Positions 25,419-34,839 of a DNA stretch of 64,000 nt are shown one piece after another (the stretch's first letter is position 1; each line of letters begins with the position of its first letter). Where the stretch lies: contig CBDEUL010000007.1 of NCBI GenBank assembly GCA_965243265.1, forward strand, positions 1 to 64,000. Direction: 5' to 3'. Both the position numbers and the translations under genes were made by a program. Origin of the DNA: Flavicella sp965243265 (lineage in GTDB: Bacteria > Bacteroidota > Bacteroidia > Flavobacteriales > Flavobacteriaceae). The notes below the pieces were generated by a model, which did no database searches, had not been told where the DNA came from, and saw only the letters and a program-made list of their open reading frames with translations.

Positions 25419-25871
25419 ATGATTATAGACAAACTAGAAAACCATACTCTTTACCAAAACATACACAAAGACTTTAAAAAAGTATTTGATTTTATATCAA
25501 ATACCAATCTTTTAGACCTTAACCTTGGAAAACATACAATAGATAAAAACACTGTATTTGCCATTGTTTCTGAATACGATACAAAAGCAGAAAAAAACTG
25601 TTTAACAGAAACTCATAAAAAATATATCGATATCCAATATATCGTAAAAGGTGAAGAATATATCGCTGTAAAAACCTTACAAAATGAAATAGCTACCACT
25701 CCTTATAACAAGGAAACAGATGCTATGTTTTATACTTTAAAAAATCTTTCTAAAATAAAACTTTCTGAAAAACATTTTGCTATTTTCTTTCCTGATGATA
25801 TTCACCAACCAACAATACAAGTAGATACCCCAAAAAAGGTTAAAAAAATAGTTTTTAAAATTTTAAAATAA
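25419..25871 (+). CDS. YhcH/YjgK/YiaL family protein (DUF386)
   Basis: This 150-residue cupin-like protein of the YhcH/YjgK/YiaL family has the conserved HKKYIDIQYIVKGEE motif in the middle and FAIFFPDDIHQPTIQV near the end, which carries likely metal-binding histidines. Family members occur in sialic acid and sugar-acid operons, where they may act on anomeric sugars. No sugar genes are nearby here, so the substrate is open. It is a single gene ending in a terminator shared with queD. Confidence 0.85.
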   Translation: MIIDKLENHTLYQNIHKDFKKVFDFISNTNLLDLNLGKHTIDKNTVFAIVSEYDTKAEKNCLTETHKKYIDIQYIVKGEEYIAVKTLQNEIATTPYNKETDAMFYTLKNLSKIKLSEKHFAIFFPDDIHQPTIQVDTPKKVKKIVFKILK

Positions 25872-25901
25872 AAGGTCAGCTAATTTATAAGCTGACCTTT
25901 T
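25870..25901. terminator. bidirectional terminator
   Basis: The 12-bp stem AAAAGGTCAGCT with its complement and an 8-base loop lies between the YhcH-like gene and the convergent queD. T-runs are present in both directions. Confidence 0.85.
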
Positions 25902-25902
25902 A

Positions 25903-26313
25903 TTATTCTCCTTTATAGGTTACATAATTTCTAGGAGTTTCATAAAGTGTAACCGAAAGTTCTAACTTTGAATCTATTTTTTCTCTAAGTTTGTTCCAGA
26001 TTACAACAGAGATATTTTCTGCTGTTGGATTTAAAGTTTTAAATTCTTCAACTTCTTCATTTAAGTTTTTATGATCTAACTTTTCCTCTACCTCTACTTC
26101 TATTATTTCTTTTAAAACTTTCATATCCATCACAAAACCTGTTTCTGGATTTATTTCTCCTGTAACTCCAACAATCAATTCATAATTATGACCGTGGTAA
26201 TGCGGATTGCTACATTTTCCAAATATCATTGCATTACGAGCATCACTCCATTTTCCATTATACAAACGATGTGCTGCATTAAAATGAGCTTTTCTATGTA
26301 CTGTTACTCTCAT
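25903..26313 (-). CDS. queD: 6-carboxy-tetrahydropterin synthase (QueD/PTPS family)
   Basis: This 136-residue enzyme of the 6-pyruvoyl-tetrahydropterin synthase family probably makes 6-carboxy-tetrahydropterin for queuosine synthesis. Zinc ligands are His15 (NAAH), His40 and His42 (HYHGH), the catalytic cysteine is Cys34 (FGKCSNPH), and LDHKNLN is the other conserved motif. It supplies the substrate of QueE, encoded far away at 2929-3561. Its start touches the stop of the small membrane protein gene upstream. Confidence 0.92.
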   Translation of the reverse strand: MRVTVHRKAHFNAAHRLYNGKWSDARNAMIFGKCSNPHYHGHNYELIVGVTGEINPETGFVMDMKVLKEIIEVEVEEKLDHKNLNEEVEEFKTLNPTAENISVVIWNKLREKIDSKLELSVTLYETPRNYVTYKGE

Positions 26314-26522
26314 TAATTTTTATTTTTCTTTGAAACGTTCAATAATACGTTTCCTAATAAAACATAGCCTACTCCAAAAAAGATCATAAAATTCATCCAA
26401 AACTCTTTAGAATTTAATTGAATTTTAATCTCAAATACTTCTTCAGAAAAAGAATATTTAGCTATCAGACCAAATACACTAAACAAAACTCCTATAAATA
26501 ATTTATATGCTATGTTCTTCAT
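26313..26522 (-). CDS. small two-helix membrane protein
   Basis: I do not recognise this 69-residue protein. It has two hydrophobic helices (about residues 5-22 and 44-62) separated by a polar loop of about 20 residues, and a lysine-rich C-terminus. It is probably a small inner-membrane protein. It sits between idi and queD, shares one base with the queD start, and is most likely co-transcribed with both. Confidence 0.6.
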   Translation of the reverse strand: MKNIAYKLFIGVLFSVFGLIAKYSFSEEVFEIKIQLNSKEFWMNFMIFFGVGYVLLGNVLLNVSKKNKN

Positions 26523-26540
26523 TTTATAAAGTGACTTCTT

Positions 26541-27053
26541 TTATTTGATAAATTCATAGAATTTTTCAAAAATGATTTTAAACCAAGCTGTATAAATTTC
26601 TGGTTGTAAATCTATATCTTCCTTAACTTCCTCTGGAGTCATCCACTTATAGCCTTCTACTTCCTCTGGGTTTATTACAGGTGCATCATTATAAGAACCT
26701 ATCATTACATGATCTAATTCATGCTCTGTAAGTCCATTATCAAAAGGAGCTTTATAGATAAATGAAAATACTTCTTTTAACTCTGTAACAAACCCCATTT
26801 CTTCTTGTAAGCGTCTTTTTCCTGCTTCTATATTTCCTTCTCCTTCTCTTTGATGACTACAACATGTATTTGTCCATAACAAAGGTGAATGGTATTTATC
26901 TGCTGCTCTTTGTTGCAACATCATTTCTCCTTTATCATTCATTATAAAAACAGAAAAAGCCCTGTGTAACTGAGCTTTTTCGTGTGCTTCCATTTTGGGC
27001 ATTAAGCCTATTTGTTCATCCTGTTCATTCACAAGAATTACTTGTTCTTCCAT
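26541..27053 (-). CDS. idi: isopentenyl-diphosphate delta-isomerase, type I
   Basis: This 170-residue Nudix-fold enzyme interconverts isopentenyl and dimethylallyl diphosphate for isoprenoid synthesis. It shows LHRAFSVFI, the catalytic cysteine motif WTNTCCSH (Cys64), the Nudix-like AGKRRLQEEMGF and the ELDHVMIG glutamate motif. The length fits the family. It lies downstream of the two-component genes and upstream of the small membrane protein and queD on the same strand, with gaps under 35 bases. Confidence 0.94.
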   Translation of the reverse strand: MEEQVILVNEQDEQIGLMPKMEAHEKAQLHRAFSVFIMNDKGEMMLQQRAADKYHSPLLWTNTCCSHQREGEGNIEAGKRRLQEEMGFVTELKEVFSFIYKAPFDNGLTEHELDHVMIGSYNDAPVINPEEVEGYKWMTPEEVKEDIDLQPEIYTAWFKIIFEKFYEFIK

Positions 27054-27085
27054 CCTTTATATTTAAAAGCTTTTATCTCTTTCAT

Positions 27086-27781
27086 TTAATTAGCTACCAA
27101 CCTAAATCCTTCTCCATGAATGTTGATAATTTCAACCTCTGAATCTTCTTTTAAGTATTTTCTCAATTTTGCGATATATACATCCATACTTCTAGACGTA
27201 AAATAGTTATCATCTCTCCATATTTTAGTCAATGCCAATTCACGAGGCATTAAATCATTTTTATGAAGTGCTAGCATTTTTAACAACTTATTTTCTTTTG
27301 GAGATAACTTAATTGTTTCTGACCCTGGAATAGTTAAATGACGTAACTTTGAGTTCAAATGAAATTTACCTATCGTAAATTCAAAAGTATCGTCTTCTAC
27401 TTTTTGTTCTGATTCTTTTCTTTGTAAGATTGCATTAATTTTATACAACAATACTTCAGAATCAAACGGTTTATTTAAATAATCATCTGCTCCTACTTGA
27501 TATCCTTTCAAGATATCTTCTTTCATTGTTTTTGCTGTCAGAAAAATAATAGGGACTTCTTTATTACTTTTACGAATGTCTTCTGCTAGTGAAAACCCAT
27601 CTTTACGAGGCATCATTACATCTAAAATACATAAATCAAAATCATCATTCTTAAACATTATCAATCCTTCTATACCATCTTTTGCGTGACTTACATTGTA
27701 ATTACTTAATAACAAATAGTCTTTTAAAACAGTTCCAAAATTAGGATCGTCTTCTACTAATAATATTTTTTTATTGCTCAT
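27086..27781 (-). CDS. OmpR-family response regulator
   Basis: This 231-residue regulator has a receiver domain (phosphoacceptor Asp54 in CILDVMMP, switch lysine in DYLNKPF) and a C-terminal winged helix (SPKENKLLKMLALHKND, SRSMDVYIAKLRKYL). It resembles Bacteroides RprY. Its partner kinase lies 11 bases upstream on the same strand, so the two form a classical two-component pair. The signal and target genes are not known. Confidence 0.93.
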   Translation of the reverse strand: MSNKKILLVEDDPNFGTVLKDYLLLSNYNVSHAKDGIEGLIMFKNDDFDLCILDVMMPRKDGFSLAEDIRKSNKEVPIIFLTAKTMKEDILKGYQVGADDYLNKPFDSEVLLYKINAILQRKESEQKVEDDTFEFTIGKFHLNSKLRHLTIPGSETIKLSPKENKLLKMLALHKNDLMPRELALTKIWRDDNYFTSRSMDVYIAKLRKYLKEDSEVEIINIHGEGFRLVAN

Positions 27782-27792
27782 ATTTTAATTTA

Positions 27793-29358
27793 TTAAATCA
27801 AAGGTAATTTAATGGTAAATAAACTCCCTTTTCCTTTTTCGCTTTCTACAAATATTTTTCCGTGATGCACTTCTACAATTGCTTTTACATAAGCCATACC
27901 TAAGCCATGGCCTTTTACATCATGGATATTTCCTTTCTGTTCTCTATAAAACTTATCGAATACGTGTTTTTGAGCAGACTTGCTCATACCAATACCTTCG
28001 TCTTTAACCTTTAGTGTAAAATATTTTACAGAACTTTCCATAAAAATATCAATTTTAGGTGAAACAGAAGAATATTTAATTGCATTTTCTACAATATTTA
28101 CAAATGCATTTGTTAAATGAAATTGATTTCCAACTCCTTCATTCAATGTATAATTTTCATGAATTGTAAGAGTTCCCCCTTTGTCTTTTAACAATAAGTC
28201 TGTATGCGCTATTGCTTCCTCCACAACAGTTACGTAATTCAATACTTGTTTATCTACATCTATTTCTTTTTTCTCCAATTTAGACATCCTAAGTACATTT
28301 TCTACCTGGGCATGCATTCTTTTATTCTCTTCTTTAATCATAGATACATATCTCAAAACCTTTTCATCATCATGAATAATTTTTGGATTTTTAATAGCAT
28401 CTAAAGCCAAATTAATTGTTGCAATAGGCGTTTTAAACTCATGCGTCATGTTATTGATAAAATCAGTTTTTATTGCCGCTATTTTCTTTTGCTTAAACAT
28501 TTGGTACAATGAACTTGCAAATGTTAATATAATAATAACTGTAAAAAACACCGACAACAATAACATAATACCAATGTCTGAAAATATATAGTGTCCTTTT
28601 TTAGGAAAGGTTATATACAGCTCATATGGACTATCTTTATTGTATTTTGAAAATAACTTAGTATGAAAACTTTTACCCTCTTCTATTTTAAATGTATTGG
28701 ACTTTATATCTGTTAATTCTTTTTTATCAAACAATCCGTATTTAAAATCTATCTCCACTCCTATATTTTGCAATTGTTTTTCTAAAGCAGTTCTAACCTT
28801 TTCTTTTGAAAGTCGAGATATTACATCTTGATTTTTATTCTTATAAGCATCCTCTAAATGTACTTTTTCAATCTGAGTAAGCTTATTAAAAAACTTAAAT
28901 TTTTCAACTGAATTCACTTTTGAAAGCTCTAAGTCATTCGTTGTGTTCTTTACTTTATAAACTCCATTTAAACTATAAACAGATTCTACAAAAAGTGAGT
29001 CATTTTCATAAAGATCTTTTAAACTTTTATATTTTTTTGTTTCATAAACTCCACTTGACGAAAACCTAAAAGTCTCATTGGTACTGGTATTAATTTGCTC
29101 ATAAACAAATTTTTCAAAATCTGCTTGCTTTGCAAATTCACGAGTTTCAAAAAAATCCATAAACTGAGCTGTAAACTCTACAAAATCTCTCTGATAAAGA
29201 ATTTCGTTTGTCCTTGCCAATGCATGCTTTACATTGTTAGAAAATTGCTTTTCTCTAATTTCAATTGCATTTCCGATCCAAAATATTTGAACAGTTATAA
29301 TACCTATCAATGAGATAGTCATTAATAACATAATTGAAATAAATATTTTCTTAGCCAT
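27793..29358 (-). CDS. membrane sensor histidine kinase
   Basis: This 521-residue RprX-like kinase has a membrane helix at about 7-28, a large periplasmic sensor region, and a second helix near 265-285. The HisKA domain has phosphoacceptor His306 in NNMTHEFKTPIA. The HATPase domain has FVNIVENAIKYS, VKDEGIGMS and GHGLGMAYVKAI. All kinase motifs are present. It is the first gene of the pair with the OmpR-type regulator. A TATTTTTG element ends 4 bases before its ATG, suggesting a leaderless or near-leaderless mRNA. Confidence 0.92.
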   Translation of the reverse strand: MAKKIFISIMLLMTISLIGIITVQIFWIGNAIEIREKQFSNNVKHALARTNEILYQRDFVEFTAQFMDFFETREFAKQADFEKFVYEQINTSTNETFRFSSSGVYETKKYKSLKDLYENDSLFVESVYSLNGVYKVKNTTNDLELSKVNSVEKFKFFNKLTQIEKVHLEDAYKNKNQDVISRLSKEKVRTALEKQLQNIGVEIDFKYGLFDKKELTDIKSNTFKIEEGKSFHTKLFSKYNKDSPYELYITFPKKGHYIFSDIGIMLLLSVFFTVIIILTFASSLYQMFKQKKIAAIKTDFINNMTHEFKTPIATINLALDAIKNPKIIHDDEKVLRYVSMIKEENKRMHAQVENVLRMSKLEKKEIDVDKQVLNYVTVVEEAIAHTDLLLKDKGGTLTIHENYTLNEGVGNQFHLTNAFVNIVENAIKYSSVSPKIDIFMESSVKYFTLKVKDEGIGMSKSAQKHVFDKFYREQKGNIHDVKGHGLGMAYVKAIVEVHHGKIFVESEKGKGSLFTIKLPLI

Positions 29359-29362
29359 GAAT

Positions 29363-29370
29363 CAAAAATA
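29363..29370 (-). promoter_or_regulatory. -7 element just before the sensor kinase gene
   Basis: TATTTTTG on the minus strand ends 4 bases before the ATG. Confidence 0.45.
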
Positions 29371-29452
29371 GTTTTTTAGAAATTGAGACAATCATATATT
29401 TTAAATTGATTTTGTTATAAATAACAGTTTTAACAAAGTCTTAAGAAATGTT

Positions 29453-30046
29453 TTATTCTTCTAATTTTACCTTTTTAACAAGTATCTCATGAATTCTTAA
29501 CACCTCTTTTTTTGTTACTTCTAAATCTACGTTCTCAATGATATAATCAGACTTTAATTCTTTTTCAGCATCTGTCATTTGATTATTAATTCTAGACAAA
29601 ACTGCCTCTCTTGTAGTGTTATCTCTATGCGTTACTCTATCTATACGTTTTTCTATAGGCGCTGTTACCAAAATAACAGAATCACAAAGTGCCTCTGCTT
29701 TACTTTCGAACAAAATAGCATTTTCATAAACCAAATAAGGTGCTTCAATATTTTTAGAATATAATCTAAAATGTTTTTTAACCTCTGGATGTACAATTGC
29801 ATTTAAAGCCTTTAATTTTTCAGACTCCTTAAAAACTATACTCGCTATATAAGTACGATTTAATTTACCTCCCTTGTAAGCTTCTTTTCCTAATAATGCA
29901 ATTATTTTTTCCTTTACTACAACTGAAGTATTCATGATTTTCTTTGCTTCTATATCTGCTACATAAATAGCAATGCCTAAAGATTCAAACATGTTTAATA
30001 CTGTAGATTTCCCACTCCCAATTCCTCCTGTTAGTCCAACAACCAT
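29453..30046 (-). CDS. coaE: dephospho-CoA kinase
   Basis: This 197-residue P-loop kinase phosphorylates dephospho-CoA in the last step of CoA synthesis. The Walker A GLTGGIGSGKS (residues 4-14) and the YVADIEAKK and HPEVKKHF motifs are typical. It directly abuts the YbbR-domain gene upstream with no gap, and ends the nusB-DUF1573-yajC-ybbR-coaE operon. Confidence 0.94.
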   Translation of the reverse strand: MVVGLTGGIGSGKSTVLNMFESLGIAIYVADIEAKKIMNTSVVVKEKIIALLGKEAYKGGKLNRTYIASIVFKESEKLKALNAIVHPEVKKHFRLYSKNIEAPYLVYENAILFESKAEALCDSVILVTAPIEKRIDRVTHRDNTTREAVLSRINNQMTDAEKELKSDYIIENVDLEVTKKEVLRIHEILVKKVKLEE

Positions 30047-31015
30047 TTATTTTTGTATTAAATATTCTATATGACTTGGTCTTATTTTTACTGAAGAGAC
30101 AATACTTGTTTTTTCTATAATTTTTGGTTCTAAATAGTTTAAGTTTCTCTTCTTAGACTCTTTAAAATCACACTGAACTTTAAAACTATTTGCTGATATT
30201 TTACTAAAATTTGAAAGTCCTATTTGAAAGACCACTTTTACTTTTTTAGGATAAGTCGTTATCTTTAAGCTATCAGGAATCCCCACAATTTCAAATGGAA
30301 CTTCAAAGCTACCTTCTGTAAATTTTTCTACCCTTGCCTTTAATTGAACTTCTTCATTTGAAAATGTTACTTTAGGTAATTCTTCTGGTAATATTAAGTT
30401 AATTGATTTATCTATATTCTCAGAAACATTAAGTAACTCTTCTTTTTCTGTCTCGATAAACTTTATTTTATCAATATGAATTTCTGGTCCTCTAACTACA
30501 ACTGAATCTGGTATTAAACTTATTCCATTAGATATATTAAATCCTAATTTACAATTAACATCTATGTTGGAGACTACTGGAACTTTTTTAAATTTATTCA
30601 GTCCTAATTCAAAAAAAACAGTGTCTTTCACAAATGATTGTAATAAAACACCATCTCCTAATTGCTCTTGAACTCTTCCTTTATAATTTTGAGTAAGAAT
30701 ATAATAATGGTATTTTTCTTTAAAGAAGACTTTACGCAAATTAAAAGAAAGCTTTTTCCTATTTATTTTTTCCTGAAGAAGCTTAAAACCTGTTGCCTTT
30801 AAACGTATATCAATTGTTGAAGGAGGATCGTTTTGAAATAATTTTTCTACAGGTAATTTTTCATATATTACCCTATAAGTTACCACACTTGAATATTCAT
30901 TAGAAAGTTTTATCAAGAGCCAAAATAAGGTAGATAATGTTATAAAAAACAACAATGTGTGTTGTCTTTTATTTTTTACTGGTTGAATGTCTTTATTTTT
31001 TGTGGTTACTTTCAT
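30047..31015 (-). CDS. YbbR-like domain protein
   Basis: This protein of about 322 residues has one N-terminal membrane helix (LLFFITLSTLFWLLIKL) and repeated YbbR-like beta domains exposed outside the membrane. In Firmicutes YbbR (CdaR) controls diadenylate cyclase; no cyclase gene is adjacent here, so the role stays open. I use the ATG at 31015. An upstream frame to 31036 overlaps a TACCTTTA promoter-like element. It sits between yajC and coaE. Confidence 0.8.
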   Translation of the reverse strand: MKVTTKNKDIQPVKNKRQHTLLFFITLSTLFWLLIKLSNEYSSVVTYRVIYEKLPVEKLFQNDPPSTIDIRLKATGFKLLQEKINRKKLSFNLRKVFFKEKYHYYILTQNYKGRVQEQLGDGVLLQSFVKDTVFFELGLNKFKKVPVVSNIDVNCKLGFNISNGISLIPDSVVVRGPEIHIDKIKFIETEKEELLNVSENIDKSINLILPEELPKVTFSNEEVQLKARVEKFTEGSFEVPFEIVGIPDSLKITTYPKKVKVVFQIGLSNFSKISANSFKVQCDFKESKKRNLNYLEPKIIEKTSIVSSVKIRPSHIEYLIQK

Positions 31016-31084
31016 TTTGGTAAAATAAAGGTACAAAAAAAGTGAGCATAAAGCTCACTCCTATATTTTGAATATCTAAGATAC

Positions 31085-31402
31085 TTATTTCTTTTCAGCT
31101 GGTGCTAATTTTTTACTCAACTCCATAGATATAGAAGATCTTTCAAATTTAATTTTCCCTGCTCCTGTTTCAATAACTACTGTATTATTAGTATCATTTA
31201 TTTCCACTACTTTACCGTGAACTCCACTCGTAGTAATTACTTTATCTCCTTTACTTAATGCACTTTGGAAGTTCTTTTCATTTTTTTGTTTTTTAACTTG
31301 TGGACGAATCATAAACAAGTATAAAACTATAAACATTAATGCAAATGGCATTAAACTTTTAATATCAAATCCTGCTGCTTGTAACTGTAACATATTGTAC
31401 AT
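31085..31402 (-). CDS. yajC: preprotein translocase subunit YajC
   Basis: This 105-residue single-pass membrane protein of the Sec accessory complex SecDF-YajC has one hydrophobic helix (MPFALMFIVLYLFMI), followed by RPQVKKQK and the conserved GDKVITTSGVHGKV motif in the cytosolic part. It is in the nusB-to-coaE operon, where yajC next to a DUF1573 gene is a usual Bacteroidota arrangement. Confidence 0.94.
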   Translation of the reverse strand: MYNMLQLQAAGFDIKSLMPFALMFIVLYLFMIRPQVKKQKNEKNFQSALSKGDKVITTSGVHGKVVEINDTNNTVVIETGAGKIKFERSSISMELSKKLAPAEKK

Positions 31403-31425
31403 TTTCTTCTTATTTTATTAAATTA

Positions 31426-31878
31426 TTATTCTGATTTTGGATTTACAAATCCTTTGATTTTTAAAAACTCATTTCCTTTAATCGTATTTGTAATTAAAGT
31501 AATTGTTTTAGATTGTTTGTTTCTTTTTCCTCTCGAATTAAATTTCACTTTAATTTCTGCTGTTTCTCCTTTTTTTATAGGTTCTTTTGGCAAAACAGGA
31601 ACAGTACATCCACAGGTTGTTTTTGCATCTGTTATCACTAAATCTAAAACACCTACATTTTTTACAATAAAGGTTGTTTCTACAATTCTTCCTTCTTCAA
31701 TACTCCCAAAATCAAATTCTGTTTTATCAAACTCAATTACTGGTAAGTTTTTACTTTCAACATCTCTCTTTTGAGCAGCTACCACATTCTCCTCTTTTAC
31801 TTTTGACACCGAGCTTTCTTTACAAGAAAAAAGTGTAAAAACAGCTACAAAAAAAACTAAAAATATCTTTCGAATCAT
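31426..31878 (-). CDS. DUF1573 lipoprotein
   Basis: This 150-residue lipoprotein has a signal peptide ending in lipobox LFSC (Cys19), followed by one DUF1573 immunoglobulin-like domain. The family motif TTCGCTVPVLPKEPI and the preceding FIVKNVGVLDLVI are clear. The function of the family is unknown. A second DUF1573 protein, secreted rather than lipid-anchored, is encoded at 39932-40339. It is co-directional with nusB (12-base gap) and yajC (23-base gap). Confidence 0.85.
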   Translation of the reverse strand: MIRKIFLVFFVAVFTLFSCKESSVSKVKEENVVAAQKRDVESKNLPVIEFDKTEFDFGSIEEGRIVETTFIVKNVGVLDLVITDAKTTCGCTVPVLPKEPIKKGETAEIKVKFNSRGKRNKQSKTITLITNTIKGNEFLKIKGFVNPKSE

Positions 31879-31890
31879 TACTTCTTATTT

Positions 31891-32829
31891 TTATAAAGTT
31901 CCCCTCCCTATTTTATTCAAGCGGTTACTTTTTTCATAATCTTTACAAATTTTATCTAAAACTCCATTGATAAAGAAACTACTCTTTTCTGTTGAGTAAT
32001 CTTTTGCTATCTCAATATATTCGTTAATTGTAGCCTTTGTTGGAATAGAAGAAAAATTCAAGAACTCACAAATTCCCATTTTAATCAAAATCATATCCAT
32101 TTCAGCAATTCTATCTGTTTCCCAATTTGGAGTTTTGTCTGTTATTTCTTCCTCATATTTATGGTGATTTAGAATAACCTTTCTAAACAGATCTAATACA
32201 AATCTTTTATCTCCATCATCTTTATACAAGCCTCCTAATACAAAAGCTCTATCTTTCTTTAGATTTTGTAATGTTTTTACAATCCATGTGTTTACATAAG
32301 GAATATCATCAACCCAACTGATATTAATATCTTCAAAATATTCAGCTAATTTTTCATTTGGCGCTATAAATTCTGAATAAAACTTTATCATAAATTTTAC
32401 ATCCTTTTTAAAAGAACTCTCCTTTTCACTCATGTACTCATTGTACAGTTTGCTCTTTTGAAGGTTTTCTAAAATAACTTCTAAATATTTATCTTCAATA
32501 TCCCAGTTATTTAACTCACTCTCCTCTTTGTAGTTTTGATAAGAAATACTGTCTTCTAAGATTGAAAAAACAGCATTGTCTACAAATTTAGTGTTCGGAT
32601 TTAATTCTTCTTCAGTAGCAAAATATTTCCCTTTAGCAAGATCCATTTTTGCTTCAGCAATTTTCTTTATGTGCGGCAAAGTATCTAACATCAAAAAGTA
32701 TAAATCATACATTTTTTCTATACTCCCAAGTAAAAACTTTTCTTCCTTAACCAGATTGTCACTATTAGCAGTTGTTAAAGCGTATACAGATTGCATAACC
32801 TTTACACGAATATGTCTTCTATTAATCAT
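31891..32829 (-). CDS. nusB: transcription antitermination factor NusB
   Basis: This 312-residue protein is the long Bacteroidota form of NusB, which binds BoxA RNA during rRNA transcription. It begins MINRRHIRVKVMQSVYAL and ends with the NusB core (DKTPNWETDRIAEMDMILIKMGICEF, then IPTKATINEYIEIAKDYS). The extra central part is typical of the phylum. It is the first gene of an operon reaching coaE. Confidence 0.92.
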   Translation of the reverse strand: MINRRHIRVKVMQSVYALTTANSDNLVKEEKFLLGSIEKMYDLYFLMLDTLPHIKKIAEAKMDLAKGKYFATEEELNPNTKFVDNAVFSILEDSISYQNYKEESELNNWDIEDKYLEVILENLQKSKLYNEYMSEKESSFKKDVKFMIKFYSEFIAPNEKLAEYFEDINISWVDDIPYVNTWIVKTLQNLKKDRAFVLGGLYKDDGDKRFVLDLFRKVILNHHKYEEEITDKTPNWETDRIAEMDMILIKMGICEFLNFSSIPTKATINEYIEIAKDYSTEKSSFFINGVLDKICKDYEKSNRLNKIGRGTL

Positions 32830-32864
32830 TTTTAAAGAACGAATTTTAGTATTGTTAGATGCGG

Positions 32865-32872
32865 CAAAAATA
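32865..32872 (-). promoter_or_regulatory. -7 element for the nusB operon
   Basis: TATTTTTG on the minus strand lies 35 bases before the nusB ATG. Confidence 0.55.
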
Positions 32873-33006
32873 CTACTTATTTTTATTGTGGTTCTTATAT
32901 TTCACTTCTTTTTTTAGAAGGAAAACCTATATCATTAAAGCTCCTGTTTTCATTTAAACACGTATCTTCGTAACTTTAAAATTAAACAGAATTACCCATT
33001 CTATAA

Positions 33007-34762
33007 ATGAAGTCTTTAAAGCATTTAAATAAATACTTATACAAATACCGATACCGCTTAATTGCAGGAACTATTATCTCTATCCTATCAAAGTATATGG
33101 CTGTTAAAGTTCCTGAAGTAGTTAAAAACTCCATTAACATTGCTGACAATTATAGAAATGGAATTATTGAAAATATTGGAGAGGTTAAAGGCGAGCTTTT
33201 AAACAATATACTTATCATTATTGCTTTTGCTATTTTATCTGGTTTTTTTACTTTTTTAATGCGTCAAACAATCATTGTAACCTCTAGATTAATTGAATTT
33301 GATCTAAAAAATGAAATCTTTGAACAATACGAAAAACTTTCGATCAACTTCTATAAAAAGAATAGAACGGGAGATTTAATGAATAGAATTAGTGAAGATG
33401 TTAGTAAAGTAAGAATGTATTTTGGTCCTGCCATTATGTATACCATAAATATGCTTGTATTATTTACTGTGGCTATTTTTAAAATGGTAAAAATAGATAC
33501 TACACTCACGCTTTATACCTTAATACCTTTTCCTGTTTTATCTGTTTCTATTTTTATTTTAAGTAAAATAATTAACAAACGAAGTACCATTGTACAAGAG
33601 TACTTATCAAAACTAACAACTTTTGGACAAGAAATTTTTTCTGGTATCAATGTAGTAAAATCATATGCCATAGAGCCCCAAACTATTACTGAATTTACCA
33701 AACTCTCTGAAGCCAGTAAAGAGAAAAACATTCACCTATATAAAGCACAAGCCTTATTTTTCCCTTTAATGATTTTATTAATCGGAATTAGTAACCTTAT
33801 AGTACTATACATTGGGGGAATGCAATATATAAACGGAGTTATTTCTATTGGAACTATTGCTGAATTTATCATGTATGTAAACATGTTAACTTGGCCTGTA
33901 GCAATTGTTGGTTGGGTAACCTCAACCGTACAACAAGCTGAAGCTTCTCAAAAAAGAATCAATGAATTTTTACAACAAACTCCTGAAATTATTACGGGAG
34001 ACATAACTCCTAAAACAATCCATGGAAATATTACATTTAAAAATGTAAACCTTACTTATGACGATACCAATATTACAGCTCTTAACAACATTAGCTTTGA
34101 TATAAAATCAGGTGAAACTGTTGCAATACTGGGAAAAACAGGTAGTGGTAAATCAAGTATTTTAAATTTAATTGCTAGATTATACGACACCACTTCTGGG
34201 AATGTTTTTATTGACAACATTGATATCACTCAATTGAACTTAACAACCCTCAGAGAAAAAACAGGCTTTGTTCCTCAAGACCCTTTCTTATTTTCTGACA
34301 CAATAGAAAACAACATTAAATTTGGTGATAATAATGCCACACATAATCAAATTATCGAAGCCTCTAAAAATGCAGTAATTCATGACAATATTCTCACTTT
34401 TAAAAAACAATATCAAACCGTTTTAGGAGAAAGAGGAATTACTATTTCAGGAGGGCAAAAGCAAAGACTTTCTATTGCCAGAGCCATTATTAAAAAACCT
34501 GAAATCTATATTTTTGACGATTGTTTTTCTGCTGTTGATACAGAAACAGAAGAATTAATTTTGAATAATTTAAAAGATGTATCAGAAGGAAAAACAACAC
34601 TGTATTGTTAGTCACAGAATTTCTTCTGCTAAAAATGCTGATAAAATTATTGTTATTGACAAGGGTGAAATTATCCAACAAGGAACCCACAAAGAACTTG
34701 TGAATACTGACGGATATTATAAAAAGCTACACAAACAACAAGTTTTAGAAAAAGAAAATTGA
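33007..34762 (+). pseudogene. ABC exporter (MsbA-like) interrupted by a one-base frameshift
   Basis: The gene encodes a half-size ABC exporter: a six-helix membrane domain (residues about 15-310) and an ATPase domain with Walker A LGKTGSGKSS, signature ISGGQKQRLSIARA and Walker B IYIFDDCFSAVD. At about 34603 the frame shifts after GKTTL and stops at 34609-34611. Removing one T there restores IVSHRISSAKNADK, the H-loop region, and the frame runs on to 34762 for about 584 residues. The open part alone (33007-34611) lacks the H-loop histidine and would not be active. The rest shows no decay, so this is a recent mutation or a sequencing error. Confidence 0.85.
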
Positions 34763-34791
34763 TATTCTCCTTTCTAAGTAAAATATTTTTT

Positions 34792-34799
34792 TAGTTTTG
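34792..34799 (+). promoter_or_regulatory. -7 element for the PUR-domain gene
   Basis: TAGTTTTG matches TAnnTTTG about 40 bases before the ATG. Confidence 0.5.
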
Positions 34800-34839
34800 T
34801 GAAACATTCAGTAAAAAATTAATTATAGTAAAGATTATT

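Noticed and set aside
34577..34762. A separate 61-residue gene after the ABC exporter
   Set aside because: Its sequence (VSHRISSAKNADK, IVIDKGEIIQQGTH) is the normal end of the exporter ATPase, so it is the frameshifted tail and not an independent gene.
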